Below are positions 33,849 through 42,879 of a stretch of 64,000 nt of DNA, in pieces. Origin of the DNA: Phyllobacterium zundukense (GTDB taxonomy: Bacteria > Pseudomonadota > Alphaproteobacteria > Rhizobiales > Rhizobiaceae); contig NZ_CP017942.1 in the NCBI RefSeq assembly GCF_002764115.1, forward strand, positions 62,001 through 126,000. Direction: 5' to 3'. How positions within the stretch are numbered: the first letter of the stretch is position 1; every line of letters begins with the position of its first letter. The position numbers were made by a program, and so were the translations under genes. The notes under the pieces were generated by a model. That model worked only from the letters and a program-made list of their open reading frames with translations, made no database searches and was not told the origin of the DNA.

Positions 33849-33905
33849 TGCTAGAGATATGAGAGAAGCCTTCCGAGACAGCGATGTTTAGGTGGGCTTT
33901 TTTCT
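33849..33905 (+). ncRNA. Counter-transcribed RNA (ctRNA/incompatibility RNA) of repABC
   Basis: In repABC replicons a small RNA of about 55-60 bases is made from the strand opposite repB-repC in their intergenic gap and lowers RepC synthesis. Here the plus strand has a promoter, then about 57 bases ending in a stem (AAGCC near 33866 pairing with GGCTT at about 33894) followed by a run of T (33897-33903), as expected of an intrinsic terminator. Position, strand and size all match. It would also determine incompatibility with related plasmids. Confidence 0.75.
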
Positions 33906-33913
33906 TTTGCGGA

Positions 33914-34879
33914 TTAGTCTCCTGTTTTCCCTGATGTTTCCGATTCCTTGAAGGCTCGATAGAGCTCCTCAAGGTTGTCAGCTATATAGCTACCGAAACG
34001 TGAAGCGTTTTTCGCTTTCAAGGCCAGCGTGAATGCCTTGCCGGTATCCCTGATGTCGACACTTACGGACTTGTCCTTGGGCGCCCATGCCTTTTTGGTT
34101 GCCTCTGTGGGCTTGGTCACTTGGCGCCTTGATTTACTCAAAAAGTCGAAAAGCAGATTGAACCGACCATCGCCCACTTCCGCTTCGAAAGCCTTTGACA
34201 CAACAAACGCCGCAGCCTTCTGACTATTGCCTGGAATCTGCATGAGTTTTGATAATTGCCACCAGCGATCGCGCCCAGTCGCTTTTGCGGATCCTATAGC
34301 GAGGATGAGTGCTTCCGAAACATGCGAGGACACAGACTGCATCTTGGAGAACGTTGTCGCGTCGAGCGTCAGCGCAGATTTGATCACCGTCTGATCATAA
34401 CCAAGATCCGCCAAGCGTTTGGCAAACAGTGTCCGTTCGATGAAAGAGAGGTTCGAGCGGGCCGCATTTTCCTGACCCTGCGCAATGACGTGATCCTGGT
34501 CGGCCAAAGGCTTGACGACAGCTCGAACCTGCCGCCCCAAGTGCTTGGCGACTTTGACACGGCGATGTCCGAAAACGATCTGATAGCGACCCGATGCTGT
34601 CGGGTGAGGCCGCACCAGAACGGGAGAATCCTGCCCCCTCTCCCTGATCGCGACTAGGAGTTCCTGAAAGGCCTCGTCGTCCTGGTCAAGCCGATCAGAC
34701 ACAAAGGAACTGTCTACGACGTCCGGATCAAGTTCGACAACACTGGCCTTGGCGAGTTCCTCGAAGGAGCTCTTGATCGAACGTGAAGCACCGCTAACGA
34801 CATAAGATAATGCATCGTTCCGCTCCGTCTTCGGCGGAGCAGGGTTCATGACGCTGCTGAAAATGTCCTTACGGGCCAT
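33914..34879 (-). CDS. repB: Partition protein RepB (ParB family)
   Basis: This 321-residue ParB-type DNA-binding protein shows the conserved boxes QDSPVLVRPHPTASGRYQIV and FGHRRVKVAKHLGR, and then the helix-turn-helix around LAKRLADLGYDQTVIKSALT-like residues (FAKRLADLGYDQTVIKSAL). It should bind the nearby palindromes and hand them to RepA. It sits between repA and repC in the standard order. The C-terminus ends in a short charged tail. Confidence 0.95.
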   Translation of the reverse strand: MARKDIFSSVMNPAPPKTERNDALSYVVSGASRSIKSSFEELAKASVVELDPDVVDSSFVSDRLDQDDEAFQELLVAIRERGQDSPVLVRPHPTASGRYQIVFGHRRVKVAKHLGRQVRAVVKPLADQDHVIAQGQENAARSNLSFIERTLFAKRLADLGYDQTVIKSALTLDATTFSKMQSVSSHVSEALILAIGSAKATGRDRWWQLSKLMQIPGNSQKAAAFVVSKAFEAEVGDGRFNLLFDFLSKSRRQVTKPTEATKKAWAPKDKSVSVDIRDTGKAFTLALKAKNASRFGSYIADNLEELYRAFKESETSGKTGD

Positions 34880-34934
34880 TTATCTGCTCCCGTTTTCCAT
34901 TAAACAATTGATCTTACGATGAAAAACCGTCGTT

Positions 34935-34948
34935 TTTACTGCAGTAAA
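34935..34948. promoter_or_regulatory. Putative parS centromere site, copy 1 (repA-repB gap)
   Basis: A 14-base perfect palindrome, TTTACTGCAGTAAA, in the 82-base gap between repA and repB. The identical palindrome recurs upstream of repA at 36388-36401. Two identical palindromes bordering repA in a repABC cassette fit RepB-binding centromere sites. Confidence 0.75.
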
Positions 34949-34961
34949 GCAATTTACCATG

Positions 34962-36161
34962 TCAGCGACCCCATGCCCGGTGCACGAGAGCAGCAATCTC
35001 GGAATTGACTGCATCAAGCGATTCAATCGCCCGTTCGTAGGTCGTGCGTGTGAAGCTATTTTTCTCGACCTCATATAGTGTTTGCTTCGTCAAACCGGCA
35101 TCCGAAACTGCCGTTGATTTCAGCATCGGGTTGGCAAGAATTTCTTCAGCCAGCATTGATTGCATGAAACCAACCATTTGTGCCTGGGGAATGTCTGTCG
35201 GCTCGTAACGGGTAATCAGATAGCGGAACCAGTCCAGCTGCACTTTGGCTCCCGCCTGCTTGACGGTCTTGAGAATGCCGCCGAGCATCAGCAGGAACTG
35301 TGACATCGACATGAGGTCAAGCATCTGCGGATGAACCGTGATGAGTACCGAAGTCGCAGCCGACATGGCCGTTAGCGTCAGGTAGCCCAATTGTGGCGGG
35401 CAATCGACGACGACGACATCATATCGGCTGTCCACTTCCTCGAGCGCTTTGCCGATACGTGTGAAAAACTGCCTGCCTTCGAGCGACGCCCGGTCTTGCA
35501 TCGCAAGTGGAGTATCATACTCATACTCCTGCAACTCGAGGTTCGCAGGGATTATATCGAGACCGGGGAAATTGGTCGGAAGAATAACATCGGTTATCGG
35601 CTTGCGATCTTCGTCATAGCGGATCGACTCGTAAAGCGACAAATTGCGATCAAGTTCCGGCTGGAAACCATGCAACGCCGACAGGGATGCCTGCGGATCA
35701 AGGTCAATGGCTAGGACGCGATGCCCAGTCAGCGCCAGGTACTGGGAAAGATGGGCAGCAGTGGTCGTCTTGCCTGATCCTCCCTTGAAGTTAACAACCG
35801 CAATAACCTGCAGCTTGTCGCCAGGCTTGCGGTGAGGGACATACTTCTTCACCTCTGTACGGCCGTTGCGGTCAAGATAATGCCGCAGTTCCAACATCTG
35901 CTCCGCCGTATAGGAACGGCGGCCAGACGCAGCCTGTGCGGGTACGGGGCCTTTACCTTCCAGATGCAGTCGCTTTAGATTGTTTTGGGTGACACCGAGA
36001 TAATGAGCCACTTCCGCCATGGAAAAGGAGCGCAATGTCTTCGTCGCGTTCGGCGGAAATTTTTCCATCCGAAGCTGATCCAGCCGGCGTGAAATCTCCG
36101 CTCCTTGATCGAGGATCTTGTCATCAAACTCGAATTTGGGCAGAGGTATTGCGATGTTCAT
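34962..36161 (-). CDS. repA: Partition ATPase RepA (ParA family)
   Basis: This 399-residue ParA-type ATPase begins with a MerR-like helix-turn-helix (MAEVAHYLGVTQNNLKRLHL), which lets RepA repress its own promoter. The deviant Walker A motif VNFKGGSGKTTTAAHL follows near residue 130, then the LAIDLDPQASLSALHG motif and the VVVDCPPQLG motif. It starts the repABC operon; ATG 36161 is preceded by a gap with a strong inverted repeat and a CtrA-type box. Function: segregation of the replicon together with RepB, and autoregulation. Confidence 0.96.
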   Translation of the reverse strand: MNIAIPLPKFEFDDKILDQGAEISRRLDQLRMEKFPPNATKTLRSFSMAEVAHYLGVTQNNLKRLHLEGKGPVPAQAASGRRSYTAEQMLELRHYLDRNGRTEVKKYVPHRKPGDKLQVIAVVNFKGGSGKTTTAAHLSQYLALTGHRVLAIDLDPQASLSALHGFQPELDRNLSLYESIRYDEDRKPITDVILPTNFPGLDIIPANLELQEYEYDTPLAMQDRASLEGRQFFTRIGKALEEVDSRYDVVVVDCPPQLGYLTLTAMSAATSVLITVHPQMLDLMSMSQFLLMLGGILKTVKQAGAKVQLDWFRYLITRYEPTDIPQAQMVGFMQSMLAEEILANPMLKSTAVSDAGLTKQTLYEVEKNSFTRTTYERAIESLDAVNSEIAALVHRAWGR

Positions 36162-36176
36162 TGGAACCGTAACCTC

Positions 36177-36219
36177 TAATAGCGCTTTTTCAAAGCAAAT
36201 CTCTTACGAAGCGCTATTA
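36177..36219. promoter_or_regulatory. RepA operator-like inverted repeat
   Basis: TAATAGCGCTT (36177-36187) and its exact inverse AAGCGCTATTA (36209-36219) are separated by 21 bases, 16 bases upstream of the repA start. Its location and 11-base arms fit an operator for RepA autorepression, or a stem in the repA leader RNA. Confidence 0.7.
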
Positions 36220-36255
36220 AGCTCCGATTCGTTCCGTCCAGCAAGAATTTTTAGG

Positions 36256-36270
36256 TTAACAAAGGGTTAA
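36256..36270. promoter_or_regulatory. CtrA-type box upstream of repA
   Basis: TTAACAAAGGGTTAA is an exact TTAA-N7-TTAA match to the alphaproteobacterial CtrA site, about 95 bases upstream of repA. It would tie replicon copy control to the cell cycle. Such short sites also arise by chance in AT-rich DNA. Confidence 0.5.
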
Positions 36271-36379
36271 CGGGTTTTTCTGTTGTGGAAAGGCAGCCCG
36301 GCATCGGCGCTCCCAACCCGAAATACCGTTAATCAGAGCTGGGGCGGGTAATGTAGAGGGTTGTTTTCATTGATGAAAC

Positions 36380-36409
36380 CTCCCCACTTTACTGCAGTAA
36401 ACTGGGGAG
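36380..36409. promoter_or_regulatory. Putative parS centromere site, copy 2, within a 30-base palindrome
   Basis: The core TTTACTGCAGTAAA (36388-36401) is identical to copy 1 and is here extended by CTCCCCA on the left and TGGGGAG on the right, giving a 30-base dyad with a single mismatched pair. It lies between the end of cydX and the start of repA. It could serve both as a RepB site and as a hairpin ending the cyd transcript, though no T tract follows. Confidence 0.75.
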
Positions 36410-36447
36410 CGTCTGCCGCAGTTGGGGGGAGGGGCGTCGCGGTATTC

Positions 36448-36567
36448 CTACTTCTGCCCCGTTTCCTTTCGTGTCTTGTCATCTTCGACCAATTCGTACC
36501 ACATCGCGTTCAACACAGCGAACGCGGCCGCGAAGGGCAGTCCGAGAAGCCAGGCGAAATACCACAT
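36448..36567 (-). CDS. cydX: Cytochrome bd oxidase small subunit CydX
   Basis: A 39-residue membrane peptide that begins MWYFAWLLGLPFAAAFAVLN and ends with a charged tail (ELVEDDKTRKETGQK). CydX proteins share the MWYFxWxLG opening and a single membrane helix, and stabilise the CydAB haems. It starts 16 bases after the cydB stop at 36583, on the same strand, with an AAAGGA ribosome site upstream of ATG 36567. It is short enough to be missed by standard gene calling. Confidence 0.92.
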   Translation of the reverse strand: MWYFAWLLGLPFAAAFAVLNAMWYELVEDDKTRKETGQK

Positions 36568-36582
36568 GTTCTTGTCCTTTCG

Positions 36583-37737
36583 TTAGTAAGCGTGACCGCT
36601 CTCGTCGTTGATCGCAGCTTCATCAACCTTGCCCCACAGCACGCGGTAGACCCAACTCGTGTAGATGACGATCAGCGGGATGAAGATCGCCGTGACCACC
36701 AGCATGATGAAGAGGGTCAAATGGCTCGATGATGAGTCCCAGACAGTGAGGCTCGACCGCGGATCGAGCGAGGAGGGGAGGATGAACGGAAACATCGAGA
36801 CGCCCACCGTCGAGATAATGCCGAAGATTGACAGCGCGCTTGAAAGGATCGTCCCGATCTCCCGTCTTGCTCTCAGCCCGAGAAATGCGCCGGCCGCTCC
36901 AATGAAGCCGCAGATCGGAGCGAGGAGAAGTACTGGATAGCTGCCATAATTGGTAAACCACGCGTCATTTTCTTCCACGACAGTTTTCAAGAGCGGGTTC
37001 GACGCACCTATGGGGTCGACAACGCTGGTTATGCGGTAGCCGCCGAACCCAGCCCATACCCAAAGCCCGGCAACGGCAAACAGTGCAATGGTGATCAGAG
37101 CTGCAAGACTTCCATATTTTCGGGCACGATCCGCAACAGGTCCCGATGTCTTCAGCACCAGCCATGCACCTCCGTGCATGACGAGCATCGCCACAGAGAG
37201 AAGACCACACAGAAGCGCGAACGGGTTCAACAGGCCGAAGAACGAGCCCTCATAAAAGATGCGGAGGTCACTGTTGAAACGGAATGGAACGCCCTGAAGA
37301 ACATTGCCCATGGCCACGCCAAAGATCAACGCCGGCACAAAGCCGCCAATGAACAATGCGCGATCCCATGCAGCACGCCATGTATCGCTGTCCCGCTTGG
37401 AGCGGAATTTGAAACCGACAGGGCGAAGGATCAGGGATGCCAGAATGATGAACATGGCAAGGTAAAACCCGGAGAACGACACCGCGTAGAGCGGCGGCCA
37501 AGCTGCAAAAATAGCGCCGCCACCAACAATGAGCCAGACTTGATTACCTTCCCAGATCGGACCGATCGTATTGATAACGATGCGCCGCTCCATATCGGTT
37601 TTTGCGACGAACGGCAGCAGCGTCCCGGTCCCCAGATCGAAACCGTCGGTAACGGCAAAACCAATCAGGAGGACGCCGATCAGCAGCCACCAGATCACAC
37701 GCAAGGTTTCATAATCGATTAATTGATGCAGGATCAT
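36583..37737 (-). CDS. cydB: Cytochrome bd ubiquinol oxidase subunit II
   Basis: This 384-residue integral membrane protein has about eight to nine hydrophobic segments. Landmarks are IWWLLIGVLLIGFAVTDGFD, PFVAKTDMERRIVINTIGPI and WEGNQVWLIVGGGAIFAAWP. It partners CydA in the quinol oxidase that reduces oxygen with high affinity. It begins six bases after cydA ends, and cydX follows, as in most cyd operons. Confidence 0.96.
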   Translation of the reverse strand: MILHQLIDYETLRVIWWLLIGVLLIGFAVTDGFDLGTGTLLPFVAKTDMERRIVINTIGPIWEGNQVWLIVGGGAIFAAWPPLYAVSFSGFYLAMFIILASLILRPVGFKFRSKRDSDTWRAAWDRALFIGGFVPALIFGVAMGNVLQGVPFRFNSDLRIFYEGSFFGLLNPFALLCGLLSVAMLVMHGGAWLVLKTSGPVADRARKYGSLAALITIALFAVAGLWVWAGFGGYRITSVVDPIGASNPLLKTVVEENDAWFTNYGSYPVLLLAPICGFIGAAGAFLGLRARREIGTILSSALSIFGIISTVGVSMFPFILPSSLDPRSSLTVWDSSSSHLTLFIMLVVTAIFIPLIVIYTSWVYRVLWGKVDEAAINDESGHAY

Positions 37738-37743
37738 GATTGC

Positions 37744-39321
37744 TTACTCCGCTGGAACGATGTGAGGGGAAATCAAAGTTGCCTCCGGCTCGATATCGGC
37801 TTCCGGTCCCTTGGCGATTGCCTTGAACATCAGATCCATCTCGATGATGAAAAGCGTGGTGTAGATAGCCACAAACCCGACGATGGTTATGAGCAGGGAG
37901 GCCGCTCCGAGATTGGAAACCGCCGCCGCCGTAGGCAATATGCCTTCGATAGTCCACGGCTGGCGGCCTGTTTCGGCGACGACCCATCCGAGTTCTGCTG
38001 CTATCCACGGGAGAGGGATAGCAAACACTGCAACACGTAGCAGGAAGGGATAGGCGTCGATCTTCCGCCGCACCGAGAGAATGAAGAACGTGGCCGTCAA
38101 CAGGATGAAGAAAATACCCAGCCCCACCATGATGCGGAATGCCCAGAACAATGTTGGCACGCTTGGCACAGTATCCCACGCAGCCTTCTCGATCTGTTCA
38201 TCCGTTGCCTGGCGCGGGTCGTCTACATAACGCTTCAGCAGCAGTGCATAGCCCAGGTCGGCACCATTTGCTTCAAAGGCGTCGCGCACCTCCTGGCCGA
38301 CAGCGGTGCTGCTGCCTGCTTCGCGGATGCGCTGGAGGGCATCGTAGGCAAGCAATCCGCTGCGAATATTCGTCTTGGCGCGATCCACCAATTCTTTGAT
38401 GCCGGGAATTTCGGTGGTCAGAGACCGCGTACCGATCAAACCCATGACCCAGGGCACGCGCACGGCGTAGTGGGTCTCACGCGCGGCGGTGTCGGGAAAT
38501 CCAAAGACGGTGAAGGCCGCTGGCGCCGGCTCCGTTTCCCACATGGCCTCAATCGCCGCGAGCTTCATCTTCTGGTGTTCGCCGGAGAGGTAGCCGCTCT
38601 CATCACCGAGGACTACAACCGAGAGGGCAGAGGCAAGGCCAAACGAGGCCGCAACGGTCATCGAGCGCTTGGCGATCTCGATGTGCCTGCCTTTGAGGGC
38701 GTACCAGGCCGAGACGCCAAGGACAAAGATCGATGCCGTGACGTAACCCGCAGAAACCGTATGGACAAACTTCGCCTGAGCGACAGGATTGAACAAAACT
38801 TCATAGAAATCAACGACTTCCATGCGCATCGTCTGCGGATTGAAGGCGGACCCCACCGGGTTTTGCATCCAGCCATTGGCGATAAGGATCCACAGCGCCG
38901 AGAAATTGGATCCCGCCGCCACCGCCCATGTCGCCGCCAAGTGTCCGACCTTCGAAAGCTTGTCCCAACCGAAGAAGAACAGCCCGACAAACGTCGCTTC
39001 AAGGAAGAAAGCCATCAGGCCTTCGATCGCCAGCGGGGCACCAAAAATATCGCCGACATAGTGGCTGTAATAGCTCCAGTTCATGCCGAACTGAAATTCC
39101 ATGACAATGCCGGTGGCGACGCCAAGGGCAAAATTTATGCCGAACAGCGTGCCCCAGAATTTGGTCATCTGCCGCCAGATCACCCGCCCGGTCATCACAT
39201 AGACCGTCTCCATGATCGCAAGGAGAATCGAAAGGCCCAGCGTCAATGGCACGAAGAGAAAATGATAGAGAGCTGTGATCGCGAATTGCAGGCGCGACAG
39301 CGCCACGATATCGAGTTCCAT
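37744..39321 (-). CDS. cydA: Cytochrome bd ubiquinol oxidase subunit I
   Basis: This 525-residue subunit binds haems b558, b595 and d. The haem-ligand histidines are visible in ITALYHFLFVPLTLG (near residue 19) and AKFVHTVSAGYV (near 187), and the quinol/haem region VAETGRQPWTIEGILPT lies near 440. The length and a long loop after GEHQKMKLAAIE point to the long Q-loop form. It is expressed from the regulator-cydDC-AB-X operon on the minus strand and supports respiration at low oxygen or under stress. Confidence 0.97.
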   Translation of the reverse strand: MELDIVALSRLQFAITALYHFLFVPLTLGLSILLAIMETVYVMTGRVIWRQMTKFWGTLFGINFALGVATGIVMEFQFGMNWSYYSHYVGDIFGAPLAIEGLMAFFLEATFVGLFFFGWDKLSKVGHLAATWAVAAGSNFSALWILIANGWMQNPVGSAFNPQTMRMEVVDFYEVLFNPVAQAKFVHTVSAGYVTASIFVLGVSAWYALKGRHIEIAKRSMTVAASFGLASALSVVVLGDESGYLSGEHQKMKLAAIEAMWETEPAPAAFTVFGFPDTAARETHYAVRVPWVMGLIGTRSLTTEIPGIKELVDRAKTNIRSGLLAYDALQRIREAGSSTAVGQEVRDAFEANGADLGYALLLKRYVDDPRQATDEQIEKAAWDTVPSVPTLFWAFRIMVGLGIFFILLTATFFILSVRRKIDAYPFLLRVAVFAIPLPWIAAELGWVVAETGRQPWTIEGILPTAAAVSNLGAASLLITIVGFVAIYTTLFIIEMDLMFKAIAKGPEADIEPEATLISPHIVPAE

Positions 39322-39396
39322 TGCTTTTTGCCGGGTCGCCCCGGCCCCCTGTTAGCGGCATCCAAATCGAGTGAATGCCGAATGAAGTACCTGTCC

Positions 39397-41085
39397 TCAG
39401 TCCGGTCGCAGCGCGGCAAGGGCAGCGGCGAAATCCTGTTCTCCACGTCGCGGTGCGCCGATAATGCGCCCACGTTCCAGGATGAGCAGCCGGTCGGCGA
39501 TCATCGCCTCCCGTCTGATATGTGTGGCGATGACGACAGATTTTCCCTGCATCTGCCCAGTAAGACGTTGCAACACATCGCGTGCAGTGTCTCCATCGAG
39601 CCCTTCAGTCGGTTCATCGAGAAGCCAAAGCGGCGTATCGCGCAGCAAAAGCCGCGCCAGTGCCAGCCGCCGCGCCTGGCCGCCAGAAAGACCGAGGCCA
39701 CCTTCACCCAACATCGTGTCGAGACCCGTGGGTAGCGTTCGAACGAAGTCTGCAAGCCCTGCCGCAGTCAGCACATGGAGAAGGCGGGCGTCATTTGCAC
39801 TTGGATCCGCAAGCCGGAGATTGTCGCGCAAGCTGTCCTGAAACAGTTCCGTTTTCTGAGTGAGCAGGGCAACAGGAAGGCTCGCTGCATGGCCAGCCTC
39901 CGCCGCAATTTCTTGTGCAATGAGTGCCAAAATCGTTGATTTGCCGGCACCGCTGGCGCCAATCAGTGCCAGGCGCTCGCCTTGGACAAGAGACAACGAC
40001 AGACTCTCGAGCGAGGGGAGGGGGGCACCGGCATGTCTGATCGTCACGTCTATGAGTTGGACCGCCAGCCCAGCCCGCGGCGAGACTCTTGCTGCTGGAG
40101 GCGCGGCAGGTGTAAGGCTGGGTCCAATGCGCCCGGCCGCAAGAATTGTGCGCCCAAGCTCCATGGCGCCCCGACGTAGCCCTGCAAAAGGCTCCAACGC
40201 GGCCAACGCGATGAAGAGCCCCAGAGCAGCAACAGGTCCACCTATCACACCTGCATTAGCCAAGGCGGCAACAGCATAAAGTGTGCCCCCGAGCAAGATA
40301 GCCGAGGCCGCGCCAAAACCGGCATTGACGGCGGTTTCAATCCAGTTCAGTGCGTCGTCCACCCGCGCCAGTCGGCGATCTGCCGCTTTTACCACATTGC
40401 GCTGCGCGGCAAGCCGCCCGGTCATCGCCAGATCGGTCTGTCCGGCCACGAGGTCGATCGTATGTGAACGGAGCATTTCGAGCGCATGGGAGCGGCGGCG
40501 GGAAGGAGCCTTGGCATAGCGAGCCGCAACAAGCGGTATGCCCAATCCCGCCAACAGAAGCCAGGACCCCACGCCAAACCCCAATAGCGGGTGCATCAGC
40601 CCAAGCGCAGCAGCAACGGCCAGCGCCGTGCAAAGCGCAACTGCGGCAGGGACCAAAACACGCAGGTAAAGCGAGTCGAGGGCATCTATATCGGCTGTCA
40701 GGCGGAACAGCAGTTTTGCGGGTCGCCTCAGAAGGATTCTTGCGGCCTCCGGCCGCGCCCAGCCCCGGAAAAGTTGTTCGCGCAGACCCGCGAGCACGCT
40801 CAGGGTCGCATCATGGGTCGTCAATCGTTCGCCGTAGCGAGCAGCTGTGCGGGTTAAAGCCAGAAAACGTATGGCCGCAGCCGGCGCGAAGACATCGAAG
40901 GCAAGCGCCAATGCAGACGAGAGCCCGGCGATAGCAGTTGCTGTGATAAACCAGCCAGACAATCCAAGGAGGGCAATACTTGCCAGGACTGTTGCTGCAG
41001 CCAGCAGGGCGCCGCTTAAAAGCGCGAAGCGACGTTCGGCAAGGAACAATGCTACAATGGGGCGTAATGCTCGCCACAGGGCCAT
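39397..41085 (-). CDS. cydC: Thiol reductant ABC exporter subunit CydC
   Basis: A 562-residue half-transporter with six membrane helices (about residues 10-310) and a C-terminal ATPase: Walker A LIGASGAGKSTILALIAQE, signature LSGGQARRLALARLLL, Walker B LWLLDEPTEGLD. With CydD it exports cysteine or glutathione to the periplasm, which is needed for assembly of cytochrome bd. It starts at the base where cydD stops (41085), so the two are coupled. Confidence 0.95.
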   Translation of the reverse strand: MALWRALRPIVALFLAERRFALLSGALLAAATVLASIALLGLSGWFITATAIAGLSSALALAFDVFAPAAAIRFLALTRTAARYGERLTTHDATLSVLAGLREQLFRGWARPEAARILLRRPAKLLFRLTADIDALDSLYLRVLVPAAVALCTALAVAAALGLMHPLLGFGVGSWLLLAGLGIPLVAARYAKAPSRRRSHALEMLRSHTIDLVAGQTDLAMTGRLAAQRNVVKAADRRLARVDDALNWIETAVNAGFGAASAILLGGTLYAVAALANAGVIGGPVAALGLFIALAALEPFAGLRRGAMELGRTILAAGRIGPSLTPAAPPAARVSPRAGLAVQLIDVTIRHAGAPLPSLESLSLSLVQGERLALIGASGAGKSTILALIAQEIAAEAGHAASLPVALLTQKTELFQDSLRDNLRLADPSANDARLLHVLTAAGLADFVRTLPTGLDTMLGEGGLGLSGGQARRLALARLLLRDTPLWLLDEPTEGLDGDTARDVLQRLTGQMQGKSVVIATHIRREAMIADRLLILERGRIIGAPRRGEQDFAAALAALRPD

Positions 41086-42875
41086 TATACTGCCTCCAGT
41101 GACGTTTCCGCCGCCAGAATGATTATCCTGTTCATACGGCTCGCGAGCACAGGGTCGTGTGTCGCGACGATCAACGTCTTCCCGGCGGACAGAGCAAGAA
41201 GACTTTCCGTGATCGCATTAGCCGTCACCGTGTCGAGGTGAGCAGTGGGCTCGTCGGCAAGTATCAGCCCCTTACCCGGATCGACTGCAGCACGAGCCAA
41301 TGCAAGCCGTAATATTTCGCCGCCCGACAGGCCGGTACCGCCTTCACCAAGCTGCGACCTGCCGCGGGCATTCGCAACGTCCTGAAGTGCAGCAACACGG
41401 AGTGCAACGTCGATATCCTTCTCGACGAACTCCGGCCGCCCTAAAACTATATTGTCAGATACTGAGCCGGCAAATATGTGCGGCTTCTGGCCGATCCACG
41501 CCATCTGCGCGCGCAATTCGCCTGCAGTTGCGGCAGTAAGCGGCATCCCACTTATTGCGATTCGCCCAACCTCATGTGGCGCTAGGCCCGCAATCAAAGC
41601 GAGAAGGGTGGATTTGCCCGAACCGCTAGGGCCGAGCAAAGCAACATGCTCGCCGGGTAAGATGTGGAGGTCGATATTGTTAAACACTTGCGCCGCATTG
41701 CCTGCATGGCGAAATGACAACGCCTCAACGCGAACCTCAGGAATTCCGGTTCTTAGGCAACGACGATTGCGGCTTTCATCTTTCTTCGCGCCAAGCATGG
41801 TAACACCGTTATTTGACAGCTGATCAAGCGCATCAAACGCCGCCTCGCCTGCAGCCCGGTCGTGCCAAACAGCGGAGAGCTCACGCAGCGGTTCAAAGAA
41901 AGCCGGAGCGAGCAAGAGAATGAACAGGCCTTCACTCAGGCTCAGCCGCTCGCCCCAGGCTCCAAAATTGAGCTGGCCAAGGAGATGAAAGCCAACATAG
42001 ACGGCAACCATGGCCACACCGAGGGCAGCGAAGAGTTCCAGAACCGCGGACGAGAGAAATGCGATACGAAGTACAGCCATCGTACGAAGCCGCAATAATT
42101 CGGCATTAGACCTCAGCCGCCGCGCCGTTGTCTCAACAGCTTCGAAGGAACGAATGGTGGCAAGCCCGCGCAGACGATCGAGAAGAAATGCGTTCATGCT
42201 GCCCATCTCGACCAACTGGCTTTCGCTCGCCGCCTTGGCGCGCCAGCCAATGAGCGCCATGAAAATCGGAATGAGTGGAGCAGAAATGAAAAGGACAAAT
42301 GCAGCGACCCAGGAAAACGGCAGAACGCAGAGGAGGATGGCAATCGGCACAAGCGTCGCCTTCAGCTGTATTGGCCTGAAGCGTGCAAGGTAGGGCAATA
42401 CCGCTTCCGCCTGTTCTCCCAGAACGCTCGCCGCGAGGCCGGAGGCTGGGCGCCCAATATCCAATGGCGAACGATGGACAAGCGCTGCAATCGCGCCTTC
42501 CCGCTGCTGCGACAACACATTGCGGGCGGCAACAAATGCACTGCGCGTGCCAGCCGCATCAAGCAGAGCACGGAAGATGCCGATTGCGACCACAGCAATG
42601 GACATCCAGAGGATGGGCGTCAAGCCGTTGCCGACAACAATCTCTCCGACGGCCACAGCGAGCAATCCTGCCTGCGGCAGCCACAAGAGTGCGGCGAGCA
42701 GTTGAAAGACGGACGCTTTTTTGTTGGTACCGAGTTTTCGTGATTTGGCGACAGTGCCGAGTGCGGCGTTGTTCGACCGTGAGTTGGAGGCACTTTCCCG
42801 TGTAGGACCCTGCTCGCCCACAAAGTCCACCTCGGTGCGTAGCGCCAATGAGGTTGCGTCTGCTGCGGGTCCCAT
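41085..42875 (-). CDS. cydD: Thiol reductant ABC exporter subunit CydD
   Basis: This 596-residue half-transporter has a membrane domain followed by an ATPase with Walker A LLGPSGSGKSTLLALIAGL, signature LSGGEILRLALARA and Walker B LILADEPTAHLD. I start it at ATG 42875, five bases after the regulator stop and preceded by AAAGGG; the frame extends further upstream into the regulator gene. It forms the CydDC heterodimer that exports thiols for cytochrome bd maturation. The first 60 residues, before the first membrane helix, are unusually long and polar. Confidence 0.94.
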   Translation of the reverse strand: MGPAADATSLALRTEVDFVGEQGPTRESASNSRSNNAALGTVAKSRKLGTNKKASVFQLLAALLWLPQAGLLAVAVGEIVVGNGLTPILWMSIAVVAIGIFRALLDAAGTRSAFVAARNVLSQQREGAIAALVHRSPLDIGRPASGLAASVLGEQAEAVLPYLARFRPIQLKATLVPIAILLCVLPFSWVAAFVLFISAPLIPIFMALIGWRAKAASESQLVEMGSMNAFLLDRLRGLATIRSFEAVETTARRLRSNAELLRLRTMAVLRIAFLSSAVLELFAALGVAMVAVYVGFHLLGQLNFGAWGERLSLSEGLFILLLAPAFFEPLRELSAVWHDRAAGEAAFDALDQLSNNGVTMLGAKKDESRNRRCLRTGIPEVRVEALSFRHAGNAAQVFNNIDLHILPGEHVALLGPSGSGKSTLLALIAGLAPHEVGRIAISGMPLTAATAGELRAQMAWIGQKPHIFAGSVSDNIVLGRPEFVEKDIDVALRVAALQDVANARGRSQLGEGGTGLSGGEILRLALARAAVDPGKGLILADEPTAHLDTVTANAITESLLALSAGKTLIVATHDPVLASRMNRIIILAAETSLEAV

Positions 42876-42879
42876 GCCA

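Noticed and set aside
33760..33972. Minus-strand open frame across the repB-repC gap
   Set aside because: It overlaps repB in another frame and covers the ctRNA region; its product is basic and domain-free.
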